From Rhizobium sp. BK313 (GTDB lineage Bacteria; Pseudomonadota; Alphaproteobacteria; Rhizobiales; Rhizobiaceae), in NCBI RefSeq assembly GCF_014193655.1, contig NZ_JACHZQ010000001.1, forward strand, positions 620,001-684,000: a DNA stretch of 64,000 nt. Reading direction: 5' to 3'. Below, in pieces: positions 52,919 to 64,000 of the stretch. Both the position numbers and the translations under genes were made by a program. The notes under the pieces were generated by a model. The model saw nothing but the letters and a program-made list of their open reading frames with translations. It was not told the DNA's origin and ran no database searches. How positions within the stretch are numbered: the stretch's first letter is position 1; each line of letters begins with the position of its first letter.

Positions 52919-54382
52919 ATGAACTTGCGGGACATTGCCGGAAAAGCGTTTCCGGAACTCAACGAACAAGTCGGCGGGACACTTGGCGATCTTGAGATAA
53001 CAGGCCTTTCCGCTGATAGCCGTAGGATTGCGCCCGGCATGGCTTTTATCGCTGTCGCTGGCACGAAAGCCGACGGCGCAAGTTTCATTGCCGATGCAGT
53101 TTCGCGCGGTGCATCGGTCGTTGTCGCGGGCCATGGCGCTGTTGCCGCCGGCGCGCCGCTGCTGACCGTTGCGGAGCCGCGCCGTTTCCTCGCCGTCGCC
53201 GCCTCGCACTTTTACGGCAGGCAACCCGAGACGATGGTCGCCGTTACCGGTACTGCCGGTAAAACCTCGGTCGCTTCTTTCACCCGTCAGATCTGGGCAC
53301 ATGCGGGTCATCCCGCGGCGATGATCGGCACGACCGGTGTCGTGTCGCCGACGCGCAACGACTACGGCTCGCTGACGACGCCGGATCCGGTGTCGTTGCA
53401 CCAGTTGCTTGCCGAGCTTGCCGGCGAGGGCGTCACTCATGCGGCGATGGAAGCCTCTAGCCATGGCCTCGATCAATTCCGCCTCGACGGTGTCAGGCTC
53501 GCTGCCGCTGCCTTCACCAATCTTGGCCGCGACCATATGGATTATCATCCGACGGTCGAGGACTACATGGCTGCAAAGATGCGGCTGTTCCGTGATCTGC
53601 TGCCGAAAGGCTCCCCCGCGATAATCTTTGCCGATGATGCGTGGTCGGAGCCGGCGATCGCGGCTGCGCGCGACGCCGGGCAGGACATACGTACCGTCGG
53701 CCGCAAGGGCGATTTCCTGACGCTGAAGCGCGTCGAGCATTTCCGTCACAAGCAGATCGCGGAAGTGCATATTGGCGACGATATTTTCGAGGTTCACATT
53801 CCGCTTGCCGGCGATTTCCAGGTCGCTAATGCGCTGGTTGCGGCCGGTCTTGCCATTTCCACCGGCGTTGCCGCGCCGGTTGCCATGGCGGCGCTGGAAA
53901 AGCTTGCCGGCGCTTCCGGTCGATTGGAGCTTGTCGGTCATACCCCTGATGGCGCACTTGCCTATGTCGACTATGCGCACAAGCCGGATGCTTTGGAAAA
54001 TGTGCTAAATTCGGTGAGGCCGTTCACCACCGGCCGCGTCATCGTCGTCTTCGGTTGCGGCGGCGACCGCGATCGCGGCAAGCGGCCGATCATGGGTGAA
54101 ATCGCCTGCCGTCTGGCCGACGTGGTTGTCGTCACCGACGACAATCCGCGCTCGGAAGAGCCGGCGACGATCCGCGCCGAGATCATGGCGGCGGCGCCCT
54201 GCGCCACCGAGATCGGCGATCGCGCCAAGGCGATCCGCGAGGCGGTCGGCATGCTGAAATCCGGCGATACGCTGATCGTCGCAGGCAAGGGGCATGAGGA
54301 AGGTCAGACGATCGGCAGCGTCACGTTGCCCTTTTCGGACCACGCCGAACTGCGCAAAGCACTGGAGGAGGTAAAGTCTTGA
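52919..54382 (+). CDS. murE: UDP-MurNAc-L-Ala-D-Glu:meso-DAP ligase
   Basis: A 487-residue Mur ligase that adds meso-diaminopimelate to the wall precursor. The ATP loop is VTGTAGKTS (about 112-120), with [18 protein letters not shown], and the carbamylated-lysine segment AKMRLF. The DNPRSEEP motif (about residue 410) contains the Arg that gives meso-DAP rather than lysine specificity, as expected of a Gram-negative organism. Its TGA overlaps the TTG start of murF. Confidence 0.95.
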   Translation: MNLRDIAGKAFPELNEQVGGTLGDLEITGLSADSRRIAPGMAFIAVAGTKADGASFIADAVSRGASVVVAGHGAVAAGAPLLTVAEPRRFLAVAASHFYGRQPETMVAVTGTAGKTSVASFTRQIWAHAGHPAAMIGTTGVVSPTRNDYGSLTTPDPVSLHQLLAELAGEGVTHAAMEASSHGLDQFRLDGVRLAAAAFTNLGRDHMDYHPTVEDYMAAKMRLFRDLLPKGSPAIIFADDAWSEPAIAAARDAGQDIRTVGRKGDFLTLKRVEHFRHKQIAEVHIGDDIFEVHIPLAGDFQVANALVAAGLAISTGVAAPVAMAALEKLAGASGRLELVGHTPDGALAYVDYAHKPDALENVLNSVRPFTTGRVIVVFGCGGDRDRGKRPIMGEIACRLADVVVVTDDNPRSEEPATIRAEIMAAAPCATEIGDRAKAIREAVGMLKSGDTLIVAGKGHEEGQTIGSVTLPFSDHAELRKALEEVKS

Positions 54383-55839
54383 GCTGGCTATGGACAACTG
54401 AAGACATGATCGCCGCCATTGCGGGCCGCTCCTTTGGGGGCTTGCCCGAGGGCATTACGGGGATTTCCATCGACAGCCGCACGATCAAGCCGGGCGAAGC
54501 GTTCTTCGCCATCAAGGGCGATCGCGTCGATGGCCACGACTACGCCAATCTGGCGATGGCGAACGGCGCGGCGTTGATCGTGATCAGCGAGGCGCGGCTG
54601 CCGGCGATGGGCCGACTGACTGTGCCGAAGATCGTTGTCGACGACGTATTGGCAGCGCTCGCCAGGCTGGGTGTTGCCGCCCGCCAGCGTACGCAAGCCC
54701 GCATCATCGCTGTCACCGGATCTGTCGGCAAAACCACCACGAAGGAGATGCTGCGCCGGACGTTGTCGCCATCAGGCAAGGTGCATGCCTCCGTAGCCTC
54801 TTTCAACAATCACTGGGGCGTGCCGCTCAGTTTGGCGCGCATGCCTCAGGATACCGATTTCGGTGTCTTCGAGATCGGCATGAACCATCCAGAGGAAATC
54901 CGGCCGCTGACCAAGATGGTGCAGCCGCATGTGGCGATCATCACCACGATCGCGCCGGCTCATCTCGGCAATTTCAGGAACATCACGGAGATCGCCGCTG
55001 CGAAGGCGGAGATTTTCGACGGCGTTGTGCCGGGCGGTCACGTCATTCTCAACCGCGACAACGACCAGTTCGATTTCCTGGAGCGCGCCGCGTTGGCCGC
55101 CGGCGTCGAGCACGTGCACAGTTTCGGCCAGCATGCCAAGGCGGACGTGCGGCTGGCGGAGTTCAATGCATCGGAAGAGAATTCGACGCTGTGGCTGACA
55201 ATCGGCGGCGAGACGATGGAAGTGGCGATCGGTGCACCCGGTCGGCATATCGCGGAAAACGCGTTAGCCGTTCTCGGCGCAGTGATGCTTGTCGAGGCCG
55301 ATCTCGACAAGGCGGTCGATGCGCTGGCGACGCTGCGGGCAGAAAAGGGCAGGGGGCAGCGCCACAAACGCGCGATCGGCAATGGTTATTTCACGCTAAT
55401 CGATGAAAGTTACAACGCCAACCCCGCTTCGATGCGCGCGGCTATCGCGCTGCTGGCGACCTCGTTGCCGGATGCCAACGTCGGCAGCAGAGCGGGCAGG
55501 CGGGTCGCCATCCTCGGCGATATGTTGGAAATGGGGGATTATGCCCAGCGAGTGCATGCCAACCTTGCCGGTCCGCTGTTGGCGGCCGGCATCGAGCATG
55601 TCTGGCTGGCAGGTCCGGAGATGGCGGCGTTGAGGGATGCGCTGCCGGAAAGTGTTTATGTCGAATATCGTGAGAAGACGGAGGAGCTCTCGGAATTCGT
55701 GCTCAATTCGGTCGCCCCAGGCGACGTTTTGATGGTGAAATCGTCGCTGGGGATAGGGTTCGGGAAGATCGTGGCAGCTTTGCTTGACAAGTTTCCAGCA
55801 TTCTCCGACACGGAGCCTCACTCCCATCAGGGGCTTTAG
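54379..55839 (+). CDS. murF: UDP-MurNAc-tripeptide:D-Ala-D-Ala ligase, TTG start
   Basis: A 486-residue Mur ligase adding D-Ala-D-Ala, the last cytoplasmic step of the pentapeptide. Motifs: [30 protein letters not shown] (ATP loop), [20 protein letters not shown]. Translation appears to begin at a TTG (54379) overlapping the murE stop as TTGA, behind a strong GGAGGAGG; the next in-frame ATG is ten residues in and would cut into the conserved start. Confidence 0.93.
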   Translation: MSWLWTTEDMIAAIAGRSFGGLPEGITGISIDSRTIKPGEAFFAIKGDRVDGHDYANLAMANGAALIVISEARLPAMGRLTVPKIVVDDVLAALARLGVAARQRTQARIIAVTGSVGKTTTKEMLRRTLSPSGKVHASVASFNNHWGVPLSLARMPQDTDFGVFEIGMNHPEEIRPLTKMVQPHVAIITTIAPAHLGNFRNITEIAAAKAEIFDGVVPGGHVILNRDNDQFDFLERAALAAGVEHVHSFGQHAKADVRLAEFNASEENSTLWLTIGGETMEVAIGAPGRHIAENALAVLGAVMLVEADLDKAVDALATLRAEKGRGQRHKRAIGNGYFTLIDESYNANPASMRAAIALLATSLPDANVGSRAGRRVAILGDMLEMGDYAQRVHANLAGPLLAAGIEHVWLAGPEMAALRDALPESVYVEYREKTEELSEFVLNSVAPGDVLMVKSSLGIGFGKIVAALLDKFPAFSDTEPHSHQGL

Positions 55840-55850
55840 AAAGGGCTCTT

Positions 55851-56972
55851 ATGCTGATCTGGCTTGCCGAACTGTCGGACCACGTTCATTTTTTCAGTAC
55901 TCATTTCAGATTTCTCAATCTGTTCAGATACATCACGTTCCGCACCGGCGGCGCTTTGTTCACTTCGGCGTTGATCGTCTTCCTCTTCGGGCCGCGAATC
56001 ATCGCCTCCCTGCGTGTACGTCAGGGCAAAGGTCAGCCGATTCGCGCCGACGGTCCACAGACTCATTTCAAGAAAGCCGGTACGCCGACCATGGGCGGGC
56101 TGATGATTTTGGCCGGTATCGTCGTGTCGTCATTGCTGTGGGCCGATCTCGCCAGTGTCTACGTGGTCGCGACGCTGCTGGTTACGTTGGGCTTCGGCGC
56201 CATCGGCTTCTATGACGACTATCTCAAGGTCACGAAGCAGAGCGACAAGGGCTTTTCCGGCCGTGCCCGCCTCGGCATCGAATTCGTCATTGCCGCCATC
56301 GCCGTCTACTTCATGATGAGCACGGCGCTGTCCTCCGGCACCGCCGGTTCGACCTTCGGTTCGTCGGTCGCATTCCCGTTCTTCAAGAACTTCATGCTCA
56401 ATCTCGGCATGTTCTTCGTGCTGTTCGGTGCTTTCGTTATCGTTTCCGCGGGTAACGCCGTGAACCTGACCGACGGCCTCGACGGGCTTGCCATCGTACC
56501 GGTCATGATCGCGGCCGCCTCTTTCGGCATCATCGCCTACCTCGCCGGCAACTACGTCTTCGCCGACTATCTGGCGATCAACTTCGTGCCCGGCACCGGC
56601 GAATTGGCCGTGGTGCTCGGCGCGGTCATCGGCGCCGGCCTCGGTTTCCTTTGGTTCAACGCGCCGCCGGCGGCCATTTTCATGGGAGACACTGGTTCTC
56701 TTGCGCTCGGCGGCATGATCGGTTCGGTGGCTGTCGCCACCAAGCATGAGATCGTCATGGCGATCATCGGTGGCCTTTTCGTACTGGAGGCGCTTTCGGT
56801 CATCATCCAGGTCGGCTTCTTCAAGATGACCGGCCGCCGCGTCTTCCTGATGGCGCCGATCCACCATCACTTCGAGAAGAAGGGCTGGACGGAAAGCCAA
56901 GTTGTCGTGCGCTTCTGGATCGTTGCGGTCATCCTGGCGATGGTCGGCCTCTCGACCCTGAAGCTTCGGTGA
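55851..56972 (+). CDS. mraY: phospho-N-acetylmuramoyl-pentapeptide transferase
   Basis: A 373-residue polytopic membrane enzyme, about ten hydrophobic segments, making lipid I from undecaprenyl phosphate and UDP-MurNAc-pentapeptide. Signature parts: [23 protein letters not shown] (catalytic aspartates), [24 protein letters not shown] and [12 protein letters not shown]. The start is 11 bases after the murF stop; AGAAAGGG precedes it. Confidence 0.95.
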   Translation: MLIWLAELSDHVHFFSTHFRFLNLFRYITFRTGGALFTSALIVFLFGPRIIASLRVRQGKGQPIRADGPQTHFKKAGTPTMGGLMILAGIVVSSLLWADLASVYVVATLLVTLGFGAIGFYDDYLKVTKQSDKGFSGRARLGIEFVIAAIAVYFMMSTALSSGTAGSTFGSSVAFPFFKNFMLNLGMFFVLFGAFVIVSAGNAVNLTDGLDGLAIVPVMIAAASFGIIAYLAGNYVFADYLAINFVPGTGELAVVLGAVIGAGLGFLWFNAPPAAIFMGDTGSLALGGMIGSVAVATKHEIVMAIIGGLFVLEALSVIIQVGFFKMTGRRVFLMAPIHHHFEKKGWTESQVVVRFWIVAVILAMVGLSTLKLR

Positions 56973-56979
56973 GGCGGCG

Positions 56980-58392
<1,413 letters not shown>

Positions 58393-58393
58393 T

Positions 58394-59548
58394 ATGGTAA
58401 GCCGCGTTGAACGTGGGGCCTTGGCCGATTGGTTCTGGACCATCGACCGTGTATTCCTGGCATTATTCATCCTGTTGATCGGTATCGGCTTCATGCTCTC
58501 CTTCGCGGCGTCGCCTGCGGTCGCCGAGCGCATCGGGCTCGAACCCTTCCATTTCGTCAAGCGTCATGCCTTGTTTCTGGTGCCGGCGATCGCGACGATG
58601 ATCGGTATCTCCTTCATGACGCCCCGGCAGGTACGCCGGACGGCGGTCATTCTGCTGATCGTCTCGCTGGCGATGATGCTGTTCGCGTTGTTCTTCGGTG
58701 TCGAGGTCAAGGGATCGCGGCGCTGGGTCAACATCGCGGCGCTCTCCATCCAGCCATCGGAATTCATGAAACCGGCCTTCGTCGTTGTCTGCGCCTGGCT
58801 GTTTGCCGAGCATGCGCGCCAGCCGGAAATTCCGGGTAATCTCTTTGCCATCATCCTCTTCGGTATCGTTGCGGCTCTCCTTGTTGCGCAGCCTGACCTT
58901 GGGCAGACGATTCTTACCACTGCTGTCTGGGGCGGTATGTTCTTCATGGCCGGCATGCCCTGGCTGTGGATCGGGGTGCTTGGCGGCCTCGGTGCCGGTG
59001 GCTTTGTGGCGGCCTACTACGTCTTTCCCCACGTGGCGCTTCGCGTCGACAAGTTCATGACCGGTGAGGGCGATACGTTCCAGGTCGATACCGCCAAGGA
59101 AGCAATCATCCACGGTAACTGGTTCGGCGTCGGGCCGGGGGAAGGCATCGTCAAGCGCATCATTCCGGATGCTCATACCGACTTCATCTTCTCCGTGGCT
59201 GCCGAGGAATTCGGTGTCGTTTTCTGCATGGTACTGGTTTGCATTTTCGCCTTCCTGGTGCTGCGCGGCCTGTCGCATGCCTATAGGGAAAAGAACGATT
59301 TCAACCGCTTTGCCGTCGCAGGCCTTGTGCTGCAGATTGGTATTCAGTCGATCATCAATGTCGGCGTGAACCTGCAGCTGCTGCCGGCCAAGGGTATGAC
59401 CCTGCCGCTGATCTCCTATGGCGGCTCGTCAATGACCGCTATATGCGTAACGGCGGGCTTCATTCTGGCCCTGACGCGTCATCGGCCGGAAAAGAGGGCG
59501 CAGGACCGCAGTCTCTTTCGTGTGACGCACGGATTGCCGGCGGAGTGA
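58394..59548 (+). CDS. ftsW: septal peptidoglycan glycosyltransferase FtsW
   Basis: A 384-residue SEDS-family membrane protein with about ten hydrophobic segments. Family motifs GSRRWVNIAALSIQPSEFMK, VAQPDLGQTI, FIFSVAAEEFG and PLISYGGSSM are intact. It polymerises septal glycan strands in complex with FtsI. The N-terminal cytoplasmic stretch is about 17 residues. A gap of 178 bases, unusually large for this operon, separates it from murG. Confidence 0.95.
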   Translation: MVSRVERGALADWFWTIDRVFLALFILLIGIGFMLSFAASPAVAERIGLEPFHFVKRHALFLVPAIATMIGISFMTPRQVRRTAVILLIVSLAMMLFALFFGVEVKGSRRWVNIAALSIQPSEFMKPAFVVVCAWLFAEHARQPEIPGNLFAIILFGIVAALLVAQPDLGQTILTTAVWGGMFFMAGMPWLWIGVLGGLGAGGFVAAYYVFPHVALRVDKFMTGEGDTFQVDTAKEAIIHGNWFGVGPGEGIVKRIIPDAHTDFIFSVAAEEFGVVFCMVLVCIFAFLVLRGLSHAYREKNDFNRFAVAGLVLQIGIQSIINVGVNLQLLPAKGMTLPLISYGGSSMTAICVTAGFILALTRHRPEKRAQDRSLFRVTHGLPAE

Positions 59549-59726
59549 TCGTCTTGGACCCGTCTGCGCTTCACCCCCATCGCCCGGATTACGCCTATTC
59601 TTTGTTCGCTTTCGCGATGACGCGGAGCTATGAAGGAAGCTTGACGCACTTCGGTGACGCGGACGTGGCGGCTTCCTATATTAGGGGGATGCCCTGTCTA
59701 GAGGGGTATTCGCGGGAGCGAAGATC

Positions 59727-60851
59727 ATGAGTAAAGGTATTATCCTGCTTGCCGCCGGCGGAACCGGCGGCCACGTATTTCCGGCTGAGGCGCTGGCTTA
59801 CAAGCTGAGGGAGCGCGGTTATTCCGTGCACTTGGTCACCGACAGCCGCGCCGAACGCTATGCCGGCAAGTTCCCGGCCGATGAGATTCATGTCGTACCA
59901 TCGGCAACGATCGGCTCGAAGAATCCTGTAAAGGTCGCAAAGTCGCTCTGGAAGTTGTGGATGGGCATGCGCGCCGCGCGCAAGCTGATCCGCAATACCA
60001 AGCCGCTCTGCGTCGTCGGCTTCGGCGGCTATCCGACCGTGCCGCCCCTGCTTGCCGCTACCCGCATGGGCGTGCCGACCATGATTCATGAGCAGAATGC
60101 TGTGATGGGCCGCGCGAACAAGGCGCTTGCTGGGCGAGTTCAGGCGATAGCCGGCGGTTTCCTGCCCGAGAAGGGCGGCGCGTTTCCGGAGAAGACGGTG
60201 ACGACGGGCAATCCCGTGCGTCCGGCCGTGATCGAGGCGGCCAAGCGGCCCTATGTGCCGTCCGGCCCGGATGATCCGTTCAATCTGGTCGTCTTCGGTG
60301 GCAGCCAAGGTGCGCAATATTTCTCGAAGGCGGTGCCGACGGCGATCAGCCTGTTGGAGGAGCCGTTGCGCAAGCGCCTGCGGATTACGCAGCAGGTGCG
60401 TCGGGAAGACATGGAGACGGTCAATAGCTGCACCAGGAGGCTGGAGATGGGCGCCGATGTCGCGCCGTTCTTTACTGACATGGCCGAGCGCATTGGTGCT
60501 GCACATCTCGTTCTCTGCCGGTCTGGCGCTTCGACCGTGTCTGAACTCGCCGTCATTGGCCGCCCGGCAATTCTTGTGCCCTATCCTTACGCGCTGGATC
60601 ACGATCAGGCGGCCAATGCGGCTGCCCTTGCCGCCACGGGGGGCGTGAAGGTCATTCCGCAAGCCGAGCTCACGCCGGAGAAGCTCTCGACGATCCTGCG
60701 CGGCGCGATGACGATGCCGGAGAAGCTTGTAAAGATGGCGGCGGCGGCCAAGCAGGCGGGCAAACCGGACGCGGCGGGCTTGCTGGCCGATATGGTCGAG
60801 GCTGTTGCCGCAAAACGTTCAATTCAGGAATTCAAGGGGGCGGGCGTATGA
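59727..60851 (+). CDS. murG: UDP-GlcNAc:lipid I N-acetylglucosaminyl transferase
   Basis: A 374-residue GT-B enzyme making lipid II at the inner face of the membrane. Motifs: [16 protein letters not shown] near the start, [24 protein letters not shown], and [40 protein letters not shown] precedes the ATG. Its end overlaps murC (ATGA). Confidence 0.95.
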   Translation: MSKGIILLAAGGTGGHVFPAEALAYKLRERGYSVHLVTDSRAERYAGKFPADEIHVVPSATIGSKNPVKVAKSLWKLWMGMRAARKLIRNTKPLCVVGFGGYPTVPPLLAATRMGVPTMIHEQNAVMGRANKALAGRVQAIAGGFLPEKGGAFPEKTVTTGNPVRPAVIEAAKRPYVPSGPDDPFNLVVFGGSQGAQYFSKAVPTAISLLEEPLRKRLRITQQVRREDMETVNSCTRRLEMGADVAPFFTDMAERIGAAHLVLCRSGASTVSELAVIGRPAILVPYPYALDHDQAANAAALAATGGVKVIPQAELTPEKLSTILRGAMTMPEKLVKMAAAAKQAGKPDAAGLLADMVEAVAAKRSIQEFKGAGV

Positions 60852-62263
60852 AGCTGCCGAAGGCTATCGGCCTTGTACATTTTATCGGTATCGGCGGCAT
60901 TGGGATGAGCGGCATCGCGGAGGTGCTGCATAATCTCGGCCATCGCGTGCAGGGGTCAGATCAGTCGGAGAGCGCCAACGTACAGCGGCTCCGCGACAAG
61001 GGCATCCCGGTCCATATCGGTCACAAGGCGGAGAATCTCGGCGACGCGGAGGTCGTGGTCGTTTCGACTGCCATCAAGAAGAGCAATCCGGAACTCGCCG
61101 CCGCGCGCGAAAAACTCCTGCCGGTGGTGCGCCGTGCCGAGATGCTGGCCGAGCTGATGCGCTTCCGCAACGCCATCGCCATCGGCGGCACGCATGGCAA
61201 GACGACGACGACCTCGCTGGTCGCGACCCTGCTCGAGGCCGGCGGACTTGACCCGACCGTCATCAACGGCGGCATCATCAATGCCTACGGCACAAATGCC
61301 CGCATGGGCGAGGGCGAGTGGATGGTGGTCGAGGCTGACGAATCGGACGGTACGTTCCTGAAGCTGCCCGCCGACGTCGCAGTCGTCACCAATATCGACC
61401 CGGAGCATCTGGATCACTACGGCAATTTTGACGCTGTGCGCGCCGCCTTCCGGCAGTTCGTCGAGAATGTGCCGTTCTACGGTTTTGGCGTCATGTGCCT
61501 CGACCATCCGGAAGTGCAGTCGCTGGTCGGTCGCATCGAGGATCGCAAGGTCATCACGTATGGCGAAAATCCGCAGGCCGATGTGCGCTTCATGAATGTG
61601 CGCATCGACGGGACGCGCTCGCTGTTCGACATCGAAATTCGCAGGCGCCGCACGGGGAAGGTCATCGGAATCAAGGATCTCGTCATGCCGATGCCCGGCC
61701 GGCACAATATTGCCAATGCGACCGCGGCGATCGCCGTTGCCAACCGGCTCGGCATCTCCAATGAGGCTATCGCCAAGGGGCTCGCCTCCTTCGGCGGCGT
61801 CAAACGTCGCTTCACGCTGACCGGCGAATGGAACGGCGTAAAGGTCTTCGACGATTACGGTCATCATCCGGTCGAGATCAAGGCCGTGCTGAAGGCGGCA
61901 CGCGAGGCCTGCAAGGGCCGGATCATCGCCGTTCACCAGCCGCATCGCTATACGCGCCTGTCGAGCCTGTTCGAGGAGTTCGCGGCCTGCTTCAACGATG
62001 CCGACAGTATTTTCCTGGCACCGGTGTACGCCGCTGGCGAAGACCCGATCGAGGGTGCGGATTCGCAGGCGCTGGTGTCGCGCATCAAGGCAGGCGGCCA
62101 TCGTGACGCGCGCTATCTGCCGTCCCAGGAAGAGCTTGCGCGCATGGTCGCGGAGATTGCGCGACCGGGTGATTTTGTGGTTCTGTTGGGGGCTGGCAGC
62201 ATCACTTATTGGGCAGCTTCATTGCCAAAGGAATTGGAAGGCCTCTCGGGTAAGTCCGCATGA
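60848..62263 (+). CDS. murC: UDP-MurNAc:L-alanine ligase
   Basis: A 471-residue Mur ligase adding the first amino acid of the stem peptide. Motifs: [34 protein letters not shown] (ATP loop), [35 protein letters not shown]. Coupled by ATGA overlaps to murG upstream and murB downstream. Confidence 0.95.
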   Translation: MKLPKAIGLVHFIGIGGIGMSGIAEVLHNLGHRVQGSDQSESANVQRLRDKGIPVHIGHKAENLGDAEVVVVSTAIKKSNPELAAAREKLLPVVRRAEMLAELMRFRNAIAIGGTHGKTTTTSLVATLLEAGGLDPTVINGGIINAYGTNARMGEGEWMVVEADESDGTFLKLPADVAVVTNIDPEHLDHYGNFDAVRAAFRQFVENVPFYGFGVMCLDHPEVQSLVGRIEDRKVITYGENPQADVRFMNVRIDGTRSLFDIEIRRRRTGKVIGIKDLVMPMPGRHNIANATAAIAVANRLGISNEAIAKGLASFGGVKRRFTLTGEWNGVKVFDDYGHHPVEIKAVLKAAREACKGRIIAVHQPHRYTRLSSLFEEFAACFNDADSIFLAPVYAAGEDPIEGADSQALVSRIKAGGHRDARYLPSQEELARMVAEIARPGDFVVLLGAGSITYWAASLPKELEGLSGKSA

Positions 62264-63234
62264 AACAGGTGAATGGGGAAAAGCTTCTGGCGTCGCTCGG
62301 CGACAGCGTAAAGGATATCCGGGGCCGGTTGACGCCGGATGCGCCGATGGATCGTGTCACATGGTTTCGCGCCGGTGGGCTGGCGGAGCTGATGTTCCAG
62401 CCACATGATACGGACGACCTGATCGATTTCCTGAAAGTCCTGCCGGCCGAAGTGCCGCTGACGGTGGTGGGTGTCGGTTCGAATATCCTGGTGCGCGACG
62501 GCGGTATTCCGGGTGTTGTTCTGCGCCTATCGGCCAAGGGCTTCGGTTCGGTCGAGCTTGCGGGTGAGAACCGTATCCTGGCTGGCGCCATTTGCCCGGA
62601 TAAGCATGTTGCCGCCATGGCCATGGATAACAGCATTGGCGGCTTTCACTTCTATTACGGCATTCCCGGCGGTATCGGAGGCGCGGCACGCATGAATGCC
62701 GGCGCCAACGGCTCCGAGACGCGCGATCGCGTCGTCGAAGTGCACGCGGTTGACCGCAAGGGTAAGAAGCATGTGCTGACCAATGCCGAGATGGGTTACA
62801 CCTATCGTCATTCGACGGCATCGGACGATCTGATCTTTACCCATGTTCTTTTCGAGGGATATCCTGAGGATCGGGCCAAGATCCGCGCCGAGATGGATGC
62901 CGTGCGTGCGCATCGCGAGACGGTGCAGCCGATTCGAGAGAAGACCGGTGGTTCGACATTCAAGAACCCCGAGGGACATTCCGCCTGGAAGCTGATTGAT
63001 GAAGCCGGCTGCCGTGGCCTCGTCATCGGCGGCGCGCAGATGTCGTCGCTGCACTGCAATTTTATGATCAATATGGGGCAGGCGACCGGTTACGATCTTG
63101 AATATCTCGGCGAGCAGGTCCGTCGCGAGGTCTTCGAAAATTCCGGCATCAAGCTGGAATGGGAAATCAAGCGTCTCGGCTGCTTCATGCCTGGTCGCGA
63201 GGTCCGGCCGTTTCAGGGTGTGACGACGGAATAG
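62260..63234 (+). CDS. murB: UDP-N-acetylenolpyruvoylglucosamine reductase
   Basis: A 324-residue FAD enzyme reducing UDP-GlcNAc-enolpyruvate to UDP-MurNAc. Motifs: [68 protein letters not shown]. It is a type II MurB by the missing tyrosine loop in this part. Last gene of the cluster in this window; a terminator follows. Confidence 0.95.
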   Translation: MKQVNGEKLLASLGDSVKDIRGRLTPDAPMDRVTWFRAGGLAELMFQPHDTDDLIDFLKVLPAEVPLTVVGVGSNILVRDGGIPGVVLRLSAKGFGSVELAGENRILAGAICPDKHVAAMAMDNSIGGFHFYYGIPGGIGGAARMNAGANGSETRDRVVEVHAVDRKGKKHVLTNAEMGYTYRHSTASDDLIFTHVLFEGYPEDRAKIRAEMDAVRAHRETVQPIREKTGGSTFKNPEGHSAWKLIDEAGCRGLVIGGAQMSSLHCNFMINMGQATGYDLEYLGEQVRREVFENSGIKLEWEIKRLGCFMPGREVRPFQGVTTE

Positions 63235-63277
63235 GCTTTTCGCCGCACCTTTCCCTAGTGTTTGATTCAGCAAAAAG

Positions 63278-63304
63278 AAGGCCGGGTTTTCACCCGGCCT
63301 TTTC
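63278..63304. terminator. terminator after murB, shared with the MFS gene
   Basis: AAGGCCGGGT and ACCCGGCCTT pair around TTTC, flanked by TT on the plus strand and CTTTTTG on the minus strand, so it can end both convergent transcripts. Confidence 0.82.
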
Positions 63305-63335
63305 AATTGGTTACGGCGAAGCTCTCAAAATTCTC

Positions 63336-64000
63336 TCAAACTTCGTCGTTGCCCGACAGCAGAATGCCGATCAACGAGAGAACAGCGGCCAGCGCCAGAT
63401 AGTAGCCGACATAGCCGAGGCCGTAGTTCGAGGCGAGCCAGGTGGCGATATAAGGCGCCAGCGAGGCGCCGACGATGCCGCCGAGGTTGAAGGTCATCGA
63501 TGCGCCAGTATAGCGCACGGCGGTCGGGAAGGGGGCGGCAAGTGCCGCGCCTATCGGGCCGTAAGTGAAGCCCATCAAAGCCAGGCCGATGATCGAGCAA
63601 GCGAATGCGCCGGCGAGGCCCGCGGTCAGCAGCGTCGAATAGAACAGGCCGAAGATCAGGATGCCGATCGTCGTCAGGATCAGAACCAGCCGGCGCGAGT
63701 AGCGATCCGACAACAGGCCGGAGATCGGGATCGTCAGGCCGAAAAAGACGACGCCAACGAGCTGGACGACCAGGAACTGGCCCTGCGAATAGCCGAGACC
63801 TGCCGGGAGCGGCCCTGTGCCGACCGGTCGGGTGCCCCAGCTCAGCGTGAATGCCGTCATCAGATAGAAGAGCACGAAGGTCGCAACCGCGATAATGGTG
63901 CCGAGCACAAGGCTGCGGAGATGCGAGCGGAAGATGACTGCGATCGGAACCGAGACGCGCTCCTGCTTTTCGATGGCACGGCGGAATTCCGGTGTTTCAG
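63336..64000 (-). CDS. MFS transporter (MHS family), C-terminal part, runs off the window
   Basis: The last 221 residues of a major facilitator, still open at the window end. At the edge the frame reads ETPEFRRAIEKQ, the central loop typical of metabolite:H+ symporters (ProP/KgtP/ShiA type), followed by six hydrophobic segments; SDRYSRR after the second of these is the conserved MFS loop. It is likely a proton symporter for an organic acid or osmolyte. It lies opposite to the division cluster, where ddl-ftsQAZ would be expected next. Confidence 0.87.
   Translation of the reverse strand, partial: ETPEFRRAIEKQERVSVPIAVIFRSHLRSLVLGTIIAVATFVLFYLMTAFTLSWGTRPVGTGPLPAGLGYSQGQFLVVQLVGVVFFGLTIPISGLLSDRYSRRLVLILTTIGILIFGLFYSTLLTAGLAGAFACSIIGLALMGFTYGPIGAALAAPFPTAVRYTGASMTFNLGGIVGASLAPYIATWLASNYGLGYVGYYLALAAVLSLIGILLSGNDEV

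Noticed and set aside
59641..59682. Sigma-70 promoter (TTGACG ... TATATT) before murG
   Set aside because: The hexamers are 30 bases apart, far from the usual 17.
59617..59730. 37-codon frame ending on the murG start codon (ATGA)
   Set aside because: The overlap looks like coupling, but there is no ribosome binding site and composition is not coding-like; I kept the region as a gap.

Overview
The window is 64 kb of chromosome from an alphaproteobacterium of the Rhizobiaceae, most likely Rhizobium in the broad sense. The reasons are the gene content (ribH2 behind an FMN riboswitch, napEFDABC, betaine-lipid btaAB, PPi-type phosphofructokinase, an rnpB followed by a complete mraZ-to-murB cluster), dense GC-rich coding, and many ATGA/GTGA/TGATG stop-start overlaps. 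I cannot fix the species. No tRNA, CRISPR array, insertion sequence or phage gene was recognised.

Layout. 0.1-2.7 kb: a methyltransferase and a GntR/UTRA regulator, a small VOC protein, and lumazine synthase ribH2 controlled by an FMN riboswitch. 2.7-14.6 kb: a catabolic locus. It holds a four-gene ABC importer (minus strand), an RpiR/SIS regulator, and then on the plus strand an N-formylglutamate-amidohydrolase-like enzyme, an APC permease, a glutamine-synthetase-like ligase, an aldehyde dehydrogenase and an iron alcohol dehydrogenase. These enzymes fit a route in which an amino alcohol such as ethanolamine is gamma-glutamylated, oxidised twice and released by hydrolysis. 14.9-19.6 kb: napEFDABC, periplasmic nitrate reductase. 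19.6-20.6 kb: a hairpin-rich intergenic stretch and an orphan ParA-like ATPase. 20.7-24.1 kb: an L,D-transpeptidase and small metabolic genes. 24.1-28.9 kb: a probable four-gene operon (hydrolase, EamA exporter, CoA-transferase, ThDP enzyme).

29-34 kb: periplasmic RNase T2, the translation factor EttA, and an ArsR-methyltransferase fusion regulator (SahR-like) coupled to metF behind a perfect palindrome. A 25-residue membrane microprotein gene follows on the minus strand. 34.2-35.1 kb: an EamA transporter gene broken by a one-base deletion. 35.3-46.9 kb: an area rich in cell-envelope enzymes (MltB-type transglycosylase, GH25 muramidase lipoprotein, two SLT transglycosylases, AmpD-like amidase), together with btaAB for phosphorus-free membrane lipid, a serine hydrolase, a LysE exporter, PPi-phosphofructokinase and a TerB/J-domain protein. 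The transglycosylase at 46354 has a strongly structured leader that could hide its ribosome binding site.

47-63.2 kb: a sarcosine-oxidase-like flavoprotein, RNase P RNA, and the division/cell wall cluster mraZ-rsmH-ftsL-ftsI-murE-murF-mraY-murD-ftsW-murG-murC-murB, mostly translationally coupled and ended by a hairpin. Four exact 10-bp-spaced TGGG repeats upstream of mraZ look like the MraZ operator. The window ends inside an MFS transporter gene on the minus strand.
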